A stretch of 64,000 bases of DNA from Lottia gigantea (lineage: Eukaryota > Mollusca > Gastropoda > Lottiidae). Positions 15,474 to 28,300 of the stretch are shown one piece after another (the stretch's first letter is position 1; each line of letters starts with the position of its first letter). The position numbers and the translations under genes are program-made. The notes beneath the pieces are model-generated. The model searched no databases. It had not been told where the DNA came from and was given only the letters and a program-made list of their open reading frames with translations. The stretch lies in assembly GCF_000327385.1 (NCBI RefSeq), contig NW_008710601.1, forward strand, positions 130,010 to 194,009, read 5' to 3'.

Positions 15474-15630
15474 TCTACTTTTTTAGCTAGGCAATTCTAC
15501 TTTTCTGCACCTGATTGAGCTAGGCAATTCTACTTTTCTGCACCTCTTTGAGCTAGGCAATTCTACTTTTCTGCACCTGATGGAGCTAGGCAATTCTACA
15601 TTTCTGCACCTGGTAGAGCTAGGCAAATTC
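15474..15630. repeat. minisatellite, 33-base unit
   Basis: Four to five copies of GAGCTAGGCAATTCTACTTT TCTGCACCTGATT. Confidence 0.92.
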
Positions 15631-16799
15631 TGCAGATGATATTTTGGTTTGACATAAAGAATGAGGCCAGCTTAAAATAACTGGAATGTAATAAAGAATA
15701 TTTATGTACTGTAATACATGATAAGAGTGCTATCTTGAAGAATTATAAGACAAAAGAAGAATGTAATATTTGATATTTTGGTGAGGTTTTTAAGTTTATG
15801 ATCTGTCAGTGTTATCATATCATTCATAACTCATAGTAAATATACTTCTTTTCATATAATCTAAACAGTATGTTTTTAAACTACCTTATTTCTATATATC
15901 TATATTGTATATCAGGCTTAAAATAAAGTATTTTGGATATAAGCATTGGATGTAGAGGAAAAGTGATATAAGGTGCACGGTAAGGGCTCAACAGAATCTC
16001 CTTCCAGCTCATACAAATCATGACAAAATTGCAAATGAGGCTTCCTGTTCCCCTGGTAAAAATTTAAAAAGACTTCAGATTTGCTTTTGTACATAGTTCA
16101 CATTTCAAGTTTTCAAAAAGGTTAGAAAATGGCTGAACATAAAAATTCTACAAATAGTTTTATATTTTTCCAAATTTCATGCAATTGTTCCTATGTTTGC
16201 TTACTCGTTCTAATTTGCATGATAATTCAAAGACAAACAAATTTTAGGAATGTTTCTTTTGTTTTTATTCACATGAAATAGACATAAAGTTTACGTCTGC
16301 TGTTTTATATAAAGATTAAGATAGGGATCTAAAGACATAAACAACATTATTTTCAAGTTGTCTAAACAAATGCCAGTGAATTTATGACATTTCACTTTTG
16401 CTTTCACCCAAAACATGTTTGACCATAGTAATAATAATCTAACCTTTGACCCCCAAATTACTATTAGTACACTTAGGTATTGTGATGTATCTGTAACCAA
16501 ACTGAATTGTGTTTTCACAAAGGAAACTCTCAATTGAGGCGAAAAGGCCAGGATACATACAATTAATCAAAGTCAATTGTAATATGTCTGAAGTTGGCAA
16601 AGTTTACCAACTCTAACAAGGTTTAAGTTGTAACAAGACTTTGATCTGCTGGATGGTACAGATGTTTTTTAACCATGAGCTGAGTTAAAGTATTTATGAT
16701 TGATTCAAATACTGGTGTAACAATTCACCTTTCAGAGGATTTAGTACAATGTCTATTTATACCAACAAGTTTGTTAAGCATTGAAAACTTTCAGTCAAT

Positions 16800-16960
16800 G
16801 ACCTTGAATACAAAATCTCTCCAGAAGTAAGTAATTTCTTATCAAATTGATGTATTCTAATGCTGAAATCCATAGTCTCTACTTAATTGTGACCTTGGCC
16901 AGTGCTTCTATAAGAGAATATCTCTCATAACATCTAGTACTGCAGAAAGGTATGTCTGAA
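16800..16960 (-). repeat. dispersed repeat pair A, copy 2 (inverted)
   Basis: The complement contains TCTCTTATAGAAGCACTGGC CAAGGTCACAA, AATACATCAATTTGATAA and AAATTACTTACTTCTGGAGA, matching 2455-2605. It is an unclassified interspersed repeat in the region left of the PTK7-like exon 2. Confidence 0.7.
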
Positions 16961-18734
16961 CTTAGATCAGTGGATTAATTTCATCAAAATTTATTATATA
17001 TCAGGAGTACAAAATTGACTTGATTTGCTAAATTGACTCTTCCTTGAGAGTAAACAGAATTGTCAAACCAAGTTGCAAAGTGGCATTAGGTGTTCTGAAA
17101 CATGCAGTCCAACCCCTTCACAAAACACAATGATTAACAAATCAGTGATTCTTAACATTTCTAAATATCTAAATTCGGGACAAGTTGACAATCAGAGATT
17201 CTGTGTGTATCAGAAAAAAGCCAAATGACATACATGGGATTGAATTAAAATTTAAAAAGAGTTCATAAAGTTAAATCAAGAACAACAATAAAACATTCAA
17301 AAGACGGTCTAAGAAAAACATTGTCACGAAATTTATTTCATCATTGTGTTTGTGCTAGACAGAAAAAACAATTTGGCTGAGATTTTCACTTAAAAATGAG
17401 CTTTTATGTAACCATTAGTTTAAGCTTATAGCATGATTATATAAGATCAAACGACACGACATGTGCTATATGGACTGAATTTAAATGTTGTGTCGCTAAA
17501 CTGCTATCTAGTTACGCCATTTTTGTGATATCTATTAGACCACTGGGACCAACCATCAGTTTTTAATGAGACTACAGTACAATAGGATGGCAATTAACCA
17601 CACTTATTTTCCCTCTTAAACAGATTTTAATATTCTTAATTTACATCATGTTTGTGTGCCTTAACTTTCAGGACACATGTCTGCTGTTGGCGCTTAAATG
17701 ATCTTACTCTTATCAGAACCAGAAAATTGAAATGTTCCGGAAGGATTCTTCAAAAAAGATTTAGCATTAAATTTCAAATACTACCCTTTTGAAATGGTTG
17801 GTGCCTCTTACTATCAAATGGTTGTTTTGAAGGAAAAAAGTGTCACATTTTTCTGGAACATGCTATTTACCAAGTAAAAATTGAGTTGGTTTATGTCATA
17901 GTTATTTTGAATTAAATTGGACAAATTCCGATGGTCTACATACAAGCACTATCCGTATTGTGACAACAATTCCTGAATGGCATGGACTTTGATTCTAATT
18001 CCATTTAAAGGTTAACATGATCTGAAAGTTCCATTAGTCTGCAACTCTAATTCTGGTTAATGTAATTGACATGCAGAAGTTGAAAAAACTGGTGCATTTA
18101 TTTGATGATTTTTCAAGATTTTTAAGATATATTTTTTTTAAATGAAAGCGTTGTTAGAAGACATGTTTTGCATGTGAAAATGAGAACTTTCTCTTGCTTT
18201 CAAAAATTAAGTTTTTGTAGTTGGTGTTGAAGTTTCTGGGTGAATGACATTTATGGAGTTTAAACTAATTGTGTGAATGATACCATCCTGATGCTCTGTT
18301 TCAATTTGGCAAGTGTAAAGTATTTTTTTACCTATTAATGAATTTTGAGAACGAGTTGAGTTGCTTTTGAAGTTTCTACAAGACAAACTATCCTTATTCA
18401 ATGATGATATTGATGCTATGTTCATATGTATTCACTCATGTTTCAATAATTTAATATTTTTCAAATAAAGAATCTTAATGATAATTATTGGGTTTTTTTT
18501 AATCTTGCAAAATATTTTTGAGATTTAAAAAAAAGGAATTGTCAACCAAAACCCAGCTAATTGGTCAATTCTTGAACACTAATTTGCAGGCTAACAGAAG
18601 ACAGGCTACATTATCTGCCCAAAAATTCACATGGCTTTACTATAAGTTATTAAGAATTAACAGTGAGTGCCACGTCACAGTTTAAAAAACGAATTTCCTG
18701 ACAAATTTTGTTGAGTATGGGATGACAATTTGTA

Positions 18735-19318
18735 ATCGTGCTGTATATTATGTTGTAGAAAGTGATTATATTGTGTTGTGTTAAATACATTGTGTTGTAG
18801 AAAGTGATTTTATTGTGTTGTATTAAATATATGTGTTAAATATATTGTGTTGTAGAAAGTGATTTTATTGTGTTGTTAAATATATTATGTTGTAGAAAGT
18901 GATTTTATTAGATTGTGTTTAATATATTATGTTGTAGAAAGTGATTTTATTAGATTGTGTTTAATATATTATGTTGTAGAAAGTGATTTTATTAGATTGT
19001 GTTTAATATATTATGTTGTAGAAAGTGGTTTTATTGTGTTGTGTTTAATATATTATGTTGTAGAAAGTGGTTTTATTGTGTTGTGTTAAATATATTGTGT
19101 TGTAGAAAGTGATTTGATTGTGTTGTCTTAAATATATTGTGTTGTAGAAAGTGGTTTTATTGTGTTGTGTTAAATACATTATGTTGTAGAAAATTATTTT
19201 ATTGTGTTGTGTTTAATATATTATGTTGTAGAAAATTATTTTATTGTGTTGTGTTAAATACATTGTGTTGTAGAAAATTATTTTATTGTGTTGTGTTAAA
19301 TATATTATGTTGTAGAAA
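18735..19318. repeat. minisatellite, ~42-base unit, beside PTK7-like exon 2
   Basis: About thirteen to fourteen copies of TTGTGTTGTAGAAAGTGATT TTATTGTGTTGTGTTAAATA, with two main variants (GAAAGTGATT and GAAAATTATT). On the minus strand it starts only about eight bases past the GTAAGT donor of the Ig-domain exon. The Cys-rich open frame across it is a by-product of the repeat. Confidence 0.95.
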
Positions 19319-19332
19319 ATAAAAAGACTTAC

Positions 19333-22300
19333 ATTGTATATTGAGCATGGACTCTGAACTCTGGAGGGAAAAACCAGTGGTCACGTTGGTAGCTATACAC
19401 TGATAGGGTCCTTCATCTTCACCACGTAACACACGTAATATCCTTAAATGACTTCCCTCTTGAAACCGTCTGCTTGTGTTAGGTAAGAGGTTGCCAGATT
19501 GTGTCCATTGAAAAACAACATGGCGTCTGTCTGACACATCACATAATAGTTTGATTTCTGTTCCTTCCACCACATCTAGATCTCTTGGTGATAAACTAAA
19601 GTAGAAATTATCTTGACCTTCAACAGCAGTTATTCCTGAAATGATCATTATAAAGTCTGAATTAAAGTAACTTCAACATAAAAATTCTTATGGAAATTTT
19701 TGTCAAATCAAACTTGGTTGTCATGGTTACAAGAGGGACAAAATCTGTTATATTTTCATCAGATCGTACTTAATTCCACTGCTGCGTCATACATACTACT
19801 GTTAAGTTGTATGCCTTTTAGGTGACAGCTAATTATTTGCAAAAGTTATCTTATGGTTTGGTTCACAAGAATTTTATTTATTGTTTATTTTTTGCTATAT
19901 AGATTTCCGATAATTTAGGGTGTGCATTGTAGTTGTAACCGTAGTTGTAACCATACACTAATGTATTTGTTTGTGAATTGAGTAACCGTATAAAGATGTG
20001 TCATTTTATTCTAAATCAATATTAATGGCTATCATTCAAATTCGACATCAGGCTCAGTTACCAATAATCACTCACTCACTCACTCAGACAAACAAATATT
20101 GAAAGAGATATTGTATTCCTTAATCTGCTCTTGAAAGTAAAATTGGTGAAAGCTGGAAGAAACTCTAGTCCTTCACCTGTTAAACCCTATTATTACTAAC
20201 AAATATTGAATCTTTGCTGACTAATATTGAACACTTTAGCAAAATTATATGCAACAAATCCAGTATTTTTGAAATTGTCAAATTAAATGTACAGAAGTCT
20301 GGTTGGGAACTGGAGTGGTTAGTAAGATTTTTTGACTATGACTGGGAAATTTAATTTTAATTGCCCTGAAACAGCTTGTATGGCTCCTTCTGAGTCCTAT
20401 TTTCAAAATGTCAAAAACCTTAATGTTGATAATGAGTTGAAAAGCATATTAGCTTCTTTGAGAAAGGGGGAGGAGCTTAAGTAAACTATTGCCGTAATCC
20501 TGGCAAAATATTCCTTATTGCAAAATACTAGACATTACCCTACTTCATTAGCCCAATATAGAGTAGAAAAGACACAAACACATTATTTTCATTTCATTAA
20601 TAACATAAAAATGTCATAACTGGCTAAACAACCAATAATTCAACAAGTCTTATATTCAATTTATTTGATATGCCATTCTGATTCTCAACTGATACTTTAA
20701 AAAAAATCTTTGATTCAACATCACGAATATAGGGTCAAATGAGTGTAGGCAATTCTACTCAAGAGGCATGTTAAAAAAACAAGAAATATTGGCATAAAGC
20801 AAATTCCTGTCAAAACAATGATATATGGAGACAGACATGAGTTTTTGATGATCTAAAAAATGACCAAATCCAATGAAAGTTTTTACAAAATCAATACCAA
20901 TACCATTAACTAAGAGACATTGTAGAAAGATTGTGACTCTAAATTTAGACACCAAAATCTCGTTCTACTGAAGCAATGTACTGTATACTTCAATTTCAAA
21001 CATAATAAGACAACTGTGGTACATGCTTTTATTAATATTTACCAAGCAGTGATCCAACGAACTTTTATGATATGTACATTTAAGCTTAACTTTAAAATAT
21101 TCTCTGACTTAAAGGAACAGTTTTGCCGTTTTCCAGGGTTGATTTGGGTCTTGAATACATGTAATTAGTCTTCAGAAGTACCAGAAATGTATAAAAATCA
21201 CATAATTTCTTCAAAAATTCATCAAACTAGGAGTTTCGCCTTCTATTTCTACATAATTCTGGACACTCATGGATTTGAAGGCTCAAATTTCGATGGTGAG
21301 CTGTGAACACTATTACTGATTAGCTAATCTAAAAAATTCGGAGACTAAGTTATGATTGGTCAAACAAATGGCCAACCTGTACCTTTAATAAAATCATAAT
21401 AGTTTTTGTAGCACCATAAAATGGTCAAATCAACTGAAGTCAAGGATAAAATTTCATAGTTGAAAAATTATGTAGATGGTCAGAAACATATGGGGGAGGG
21501 GTAAATAGCACCTGCCAGAAATTAACTGAAACCTAAAAGGTTTTGCTTATTATGTTTGACTCTCGACACAGTAATAAAGTCCCACCATCTCAGCTCGGCA
21601 AGTAAAAGTTATGTTCATCTCAAGTGTCTTAATTAACTTTCTACACAAAAAACCTGTTATTAATGTCAATGACATAATGTTCTCTCATAAATCATACATA
21701 TATTTACAATTTATCGTCATTCTGAGACATATTGGAAAGACTTGCTATGGTTGCTCTGTTCCAAGGAATATGAGGTTTAGATCCAAATTTAAATGCTTTT
21801 TGTACTGCATCAATTGGACAGAAATAATTTCTAGAGAAAAAAGTGGACCTTCATTGCTTTTATTTAGGGGTTTGCTTCTATTTCGGAAAGAAGAATATGT
21901 GAAATTTACTTATATGAGACATAAAGCAAAACTTTGCTACTGTGGTGCCGGTAGAAGGTTAGGGGAACATTGATCCAAAATCAGACATTCAATTCCAACT
22001 CTTAAATGTCCATCAGTTGAAAAGTGGATCTCAGTGAGTAGCAATATTGGTGAAACCTTGATCATGGCACCAATTTTGATGATATTCTATGTAAAACAGA
22101 GCTATTAACAAACGCCATGCAAAACTGAGTACCAAACATAACATGGGTTCATATTTCAATTTGAATGAGTCCTACAATATTCTACATTTTTCATTATGGC
22201 ATATAGTGGGAAACAGCATTGTCTGGAGTTAATATTTCAATCTTAAAATATTACATAAATTTTGCCAAAATATATTTCTTAAAAAAAAAAAGAACCTGGT

Positions 22301-25300
22301 CTCATTAATCTTAGAAAATGTCGGAACTTGAAGGTTAACAGCAGAGATTAGACCTATATAACTAAATAACTATTTACTTTACCAAGATACTTAAAAACAC
22401 TAGCTTGAAAACACTTACAATGGGCTTAATAACCTGGTAAAATTAGACGGTTAAGTCAACAGAAGTCATGGAGGTCGAAGGCTTTCTATTTATTGTACTG
22501 AAGAGGTGACCTACCTACTAGTTATCATATACTAAACCATAATTTGACAAATACTAGTATCTAGATATGGATCACGTCCCCATTCAGATCCAATTTTGGG
22601 CATAAAATACCAGACGTCATTTTTGCACAATACCACCTTGTAAAGTTCAAAACAGGATGGATTTTCTTGCAACTCAACAAATCAGGAACACATGGAGCGC
22701 AAAGGCAAAAAAATGAAATTTTATATTTCTGAACATTATTGGGCTCATGAAGACTGAAAAAAAGATGCTATGCAGTGTGCAATGTCAAAACTTGATGATA
22801 TCTGCCTGTCGCACAAAGGTCCTTAAAGGGACAGATAGGCCATTTTTTTGACCAATAATACTCTCAGAAACTTTTTAACTGAGCTAATGAGTAATAGTGT
22901 TCACAGCTCACCATGGAAGTTTGAGCCTTCAGGTCCGTGTCTATCCAGAAGTGTCTGTGTTTGAATGTTAAAATAAGAAATAGTGAGTAAAATTCTTAGT
23001 TTGAAGTATGAACTGTTAAAGTAGAACATCAATGAAACTCCTGTTATCTGAAATGCATGGACAAAGCCTCTGTACATTCATCTTTTTCTTATCCAAAGTA
23101 TTAGTCTGGTTAAAGTCTCTTTAAAGTACATCTAGACAATCAAGGTGAGGTAAAAAAAATAGTATAATGTAATATCTATTTTCAGTCAGATTATTGTGAA
23201 ATATGAAAGATCTGTCAGTACTGTAATCTAAGAAACAGCCTCATCTACCATCATACAGCTACAAGACTAGGTCAAATATTCCTGGTTATTTCCTCTCAAT
23301 TCATACTCTAGTATTTCTAATATATGAAGATAATGGTAAAAAAAAGGAGACATGGTTTTACTCTGTCAATGATGAAATTTGGAAGCGGCTGACTTAGAAA
23401 GACTTATAATCGTTCAGATTGGGTATGAACTGTGGTCCTACTTTATACATGCTGTTTTAAATCTGTAACAGTTGTAAAGAAAGTATGCTTATGTCACAGT
23501 TCATAGTAAAATGTCCCATTTTACAATGCATAATGTAGAATGTGACACAGTTAAATGAATGTATGAGCTAGGTTGAATGAAGAATGTGACAAAGTAAGAA
23601 GCTTGAGACAAGAATAGCTTCTGTAGAATGTGACAAAGTTAGATGAATGTATCAGCTATGTTGAATGAAGAATGTGACAAAGTAAGAAGCTTGAGACAAG
23701 AATAGCTTCTGTAGAATGTGACAAAGTTTGATGAATGTATCAGCTATGTTGAATGAAGAATGTGACAAAGTAAGAAGCTTGAGACAAGAATAGCTTCTGT
23801 AGAATGTGACAAAGCTTGATGAATGTATCAGCTATGTTGAATGAAGAATGTGACAAAGTAAGAAGCTTGAGACAAGAATAGCTTCTGTAGAATGTGACAA
23901 AGTTTGATGAATGTATCAGCTATGTTGAATGAAGAATGTGACAAAGTAAGAAGCTTGAGACAAGAATAGCTTCTGTAGAATGTGACAAAGTTTGATGAAT
24001 GTATCAGCTATGTTGAATGAAGAATGTGACAAAGTAAGAAGCTTGAGACAAGAATAGCTTCTGTAGAATGTGACAAAGCTTGATGAATCAGCTATGTTGA
24101 ATGAAGAATGTGACAAAGCAGAGTGTCAGAAACACTGCTTATAATGAAGAATGTGACGAAAAGAGACAAATATAACAACTAAATTAATAAAGAATGTGAT
24201 TAAGTAACAAGAATATGACAATTATGCTTATTAATGAAGAATGTGACAGTGCTTACTAAGAATGTGACAAAAAAAGACAAATGTAACAAATATGCTAATG
24301 AAGATTGTAATAAAGTAAGAAGAATGTCAGAGTTATGTTAATGAAGAATGTCACAATGTAAGAGAAATGTAATAAATGTGTTATAGTGTGTATAGAAACC
24401 TGTTATTATTATTATTAATTATAAATAATGAATTAATAATAATAATATAAAGACTAATAATTAGATACCTGCTGACAAATATAATATCAACATTAGTAAG
24501 ATAACAACTACTACAGTTTATCAGGGTTTGTATTTTTAACTTTTGTCATTCTTGATCAAAACCATTTCTTATTGGATATAATTTTGCACAACTCATCCAG
24601 CTCTTTGCATTTACTTTCCATTCACAGAATTTGCAAAGTTAATGTTTCATAATTCTTAGAATTCACATAAAAAAAAAAATTCATTATTATCATATTATAC
24701 TACTTTGTGTTCTTATGCATAGTGTTTCAGGGAGCTGCGATGGCTCAGTGAGTTAGACGCTTGCTCGCTAACCCGAAGGTCCAGGGTTCAATCCCGGCAT
24801 AGGTCGAGATAATACCTTCGAATTTTTCAACCGGGTTTCCTCCTGTCAGTGATGCAGGTAAGGGGGGCCGACATGGAAAAAGCATCTAGTCGTTTGGATG
24901 GGACAACAAACCGAGGCCCCGTGTGCTACTGGCTATGCACGTTAAAGATCACTCGACAGTTTGAAATCGAAAAAGAGCAGACTAATGCCGCTGTCCTGGC
25001 AAAATTTTCCTCATGGCACTCTGCATGGCGTTGCCCGTCTTCATTAGCCCACAAGGTGAAGAAAAGTAGGACGTAAAATTCCATTCATTTCATCTCATTT
25101 TCATAGTGTTTCAACAATTTACATTGTTACCCTAAGGTTAATCCATGGTTTCAACCATTCAAATATGAATATTGTTAACCCATTGTCCAATACATCAAAA
25201 ATATGTGTCTTATATTATGTAAAATTCTACGAGCAACCCAAAATCAGCAAGTATCAAAAATGTTAAAAAGGAACTAGGGTAGATAGGACAGATTATCAGA

Positions 25301-28300
25301 TATCAGATTATGATACCTATATCTGTCTATATACTACAATATCTTTATTACCATTTAACCTAGTTCCTGAAAGATACCAGGTAAATTTCAGCATGTTTTA
25401 TATCAGTTTGTAAATATATGAAATAGTTAAAGACTCTAGAATCACTGGTATAGTACAACAAAAATATCCACTATGACCTCTTAACTCCATCAACACCTAA
25501 TTCTTCATGGAAACAGACATTTTCTTTTCTCAATATCTAGTCTTATTCATAAGTTCAACTTCAAGTTACTTGGTACACTATATTATTAGTCTGGGCCAGT
25601 TTTCAGATTTTCTAGTATTCCAACTGAGTTGCTTTATTAACTTAGGTGCTTGTCTGGGCTTCTCAGTCAGGTAGCCTAGATTAGGTAAGGTTCAAGCAGA
25701 AATTTGCTTCACATAATTTTATGCTTTGGTTATCAATTTTGAAGAAAGGCTATTGTAGAATTTCTTTTTTGAATTGTAAAATTATCATTCAAGTGCCAGA
25801 CTTTCCGAAGTCATTCTGGAAAATCAGTTTTTTTGTGGTACACAAGAATTCATTGAGTCACCAAAAAGTTTTGGTCTGAACAAAAATTTTTCAAAAATAT
25901 TGTTCTTCCAAGATGCATTTCTCCCTTGTTTAAGACAAAAAAGAAAAGAAAATGTCATTAAACACAAGAGTCCAGAGTGAATCTTAATAGAATCAGACAA
26001 ACTTGTCATGTAACAATGTGTAATAAACCACAGCAGTTCAAACAAAGCCAAATTTAATATGTAAATATCAAAGAAATGATTTCCTTTGTGTCAAAACCTG
26101 CACCAAATTTCATAGCAATCCACCCGAAATTTTGAGTAAACAATGAGTGAAGATGAAAAGATGATGAGCCTATAATAGTTATAATGGAATGAAATTGGAT
26201 ACACTGGTGTAATAAATGAGATGGGTGGGGTGGCTAATTCTTACCACCAAAAGGTCAAAGGTTACTGTCTTTAAATTATTATATCATATCTGATATTTGC
26301 AAGATAATTATCTAATTAGCATTTTTACTTAATTAACAATTATCTTGTGTTTATCAAAGGTTGAGTCTCCAGTAGACATCAATATTACATCACAGTTTAC
26401 AAACAACAGGAAGCAATTCAAATACAAGGGGGAACACACCTTTATATTGCTTGATTCATGATTCATTTTCTTCTTGCATGAAACGGAGTGCTTATTCTTA
26501 GTAACTCCCAAGAAGCAATTTTACCTCTTGTTCTCAAACCTAGCAATTTTGAAATATTTTTTCAAAGATTTGACCTCAGCTTAGATTAATCAGTATGTTA
26601 TCTTCGGATATTTCAGCCTAGGTTCCTCTTTTCAGTGATGCAGGTGTCAGAGGAGTTAACTATGAAAACCTTTACATTTACAACCCTATCATGGGGATTT
26701 ATCCTTCAATGGACCTGGACAGTAATTTTTCAACCTGAATTCCCCTGTCAATGATGCTTTATGCTCACCATCACCAGATCTGCTCTTAAACATGATCTAA
26801 CTGTGCATCACTATATCTGATACAATATTTTAGGCTGCACCAGAACTGAAACTTGCAGCAGAAATCTTAGATTACCCAGGAGGGATGGAAGCAGTACAGA
26901 TTGTGCACCAATATTATGAGAATTTGATCTGTATATTTGGTTATTTTCAATGCTGATATTTATTATGAAACTGAGAAAGGTTCAGTACGTTTCACCTCCA
27001 CAAACAATTTTCAATATAAATATATCATAGCAAACATCTGGGTAATTTGAATAAGAGACTGTATTAAAGGGGTACACCTGGTAAATTAGAATTTATATTT
27101 CTTTTGTCCAATGTCAATATTAATAAGAGGATCTTAGTATATTAATTGTCTAGCTTGATATATGGCCTGATATACTTCATAAAAGTTGTTTTGTATAACT
27201 GCTCATTTTAACTCTAAGGGTTCACCCATTGGAATTGGGTAAATTAGAATTATTCCTTTTGTCCAATGTCAATATTTAATATGAGGATCTTAGTATATTA
27301 ATTGTCTAGCTTGATATATAGCCTGATATACTTCATAAAAGTTGTTATAGTTGTCTATAACTGCTCATTTTAACTCTTGGAAAGTTTGGACATTTTCTGT
27401 AACAATATATGGATGAACCAAATGGGTCTTTTAGAAGATACCCTACTAAAGGTACATATAGAGACAATGGATTTCAGTATGAAACAAAACTATTTCAAAA
27501 GATTACGGCTTACTAAAAAATGTCCACAGAAGTGAATTTAAATTATTACTTCTGAAGAGACTTACAAAATCCATGTTATTGCTTCAAGGGAATATACATG
27601 TGAGTCCATTCGGCCATTGTTATGCAATTTTTGGTCATTTTTTCTAAACTTTTTGTTATGCAGTTCATGCATGTAACTGACCCACAGTTATGCAAGACCT
27701 GTCAATATGCACAGCAGATGATTTATGTTGCCAAATTTCTATAAGAAAGTCAGCAAACATGTTTGTACAGCTGTCAAAGATGGCCTTCTTGATTTCATTT
27801 TATCCAAATCAACCTCTCGTAAACTTGCTTATACACACTCTTAAAATAATCTGAACACACGTAAATTGCTTGTATAAGAGAACCCTCCCCTAGGTTGGTA
27901 CCGGTGTAAAACAGCGACTTGTACCTCAAGGTGATTGCCATTACGATGTTTTTGGCACAAACTTTCACTGGAAGAACAGAAAACATGGCGTGTAATGTAA
28001 ACTGATAGACATTTTCAAATCTAAAGATATCTTACTGAAAATAGCTGGGCCCAGGTTTCAAGATATTCCAGATTCCAGCTCTACCCATTACCACCAACGA
28101 TGCCATCTTTTTTCTGATAATACCTGTTGGGTGTCACCTGAGACAGGTATGAATTAGTCCGAAACTTTCTGCTTAATTAACTTTTTTTGACAGGATCGGG
28201 TGTCACGAGTTGCAAAAAGGAACACTAATCGAGAGAATTCGGTACTTTTTTTCCATCCACCCAACAAATACAAATTGGTACAAAATACTTAAAGCTAGGT

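Larger units (their letters stand above)
4740..18734. other. non-coding DNA, probable PTK7-like intron
   Basis: Besides the listed minisatellites, SINE fragment, stem-loop element and repeat pair A copy 2, no gene was recognised. Minus-strand frames (6212-6490, 12705-12989, 16291-16533, 18207-18425) lack the paired Cys and Trp of an Ig domain. Plus-strand frames are short and unlike known proteins. Confidence 0.45.

Noticed and set aside
18207-18425. Minus-strand frame of 72 residues (contains KKILYTCQIETEHQDG)
   Set aside because: The composition looks protein-like, but an in-frame stop lies just upstream, no good splice sites flank it, and only one Cys fits an Ig pattern. I could not tie it to PTK7 or any family.
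19137-19322. Cys-rich open frame with repeated CCRKLFYCVV-type motif
   Set aside because: It is the translation of the ~42-base minisatellite. The repeat also varies at non-codon intervals, so there is no sign of selection for protein.
21611-21973. 120-residue plus-strand frame in the PTK7-like intron
   Set aside because: I saw no domain or motif and no splice or poly-A context. Its length is compatible with chance among many kilobases, although it cannot be fully excluded.
22745-22790. Possible inverted SINE fragment (GCTATGCAGTGTGCAATG)
   Set aside because: The match to the SINE body is only about 20 bases, too short to annotate as an element.
24730-24805. Apparent tRNA gene with A and B boxes
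   Set aside because: It is the head of a SINE. The acceptor stem does not close as in a true tRNA, and the whole unit carries SINE body, tail and target duplications.
24849-25076. 75-residue frame
   Set aside because: It lies entirely inside the full-length SINE, which is non-coding.
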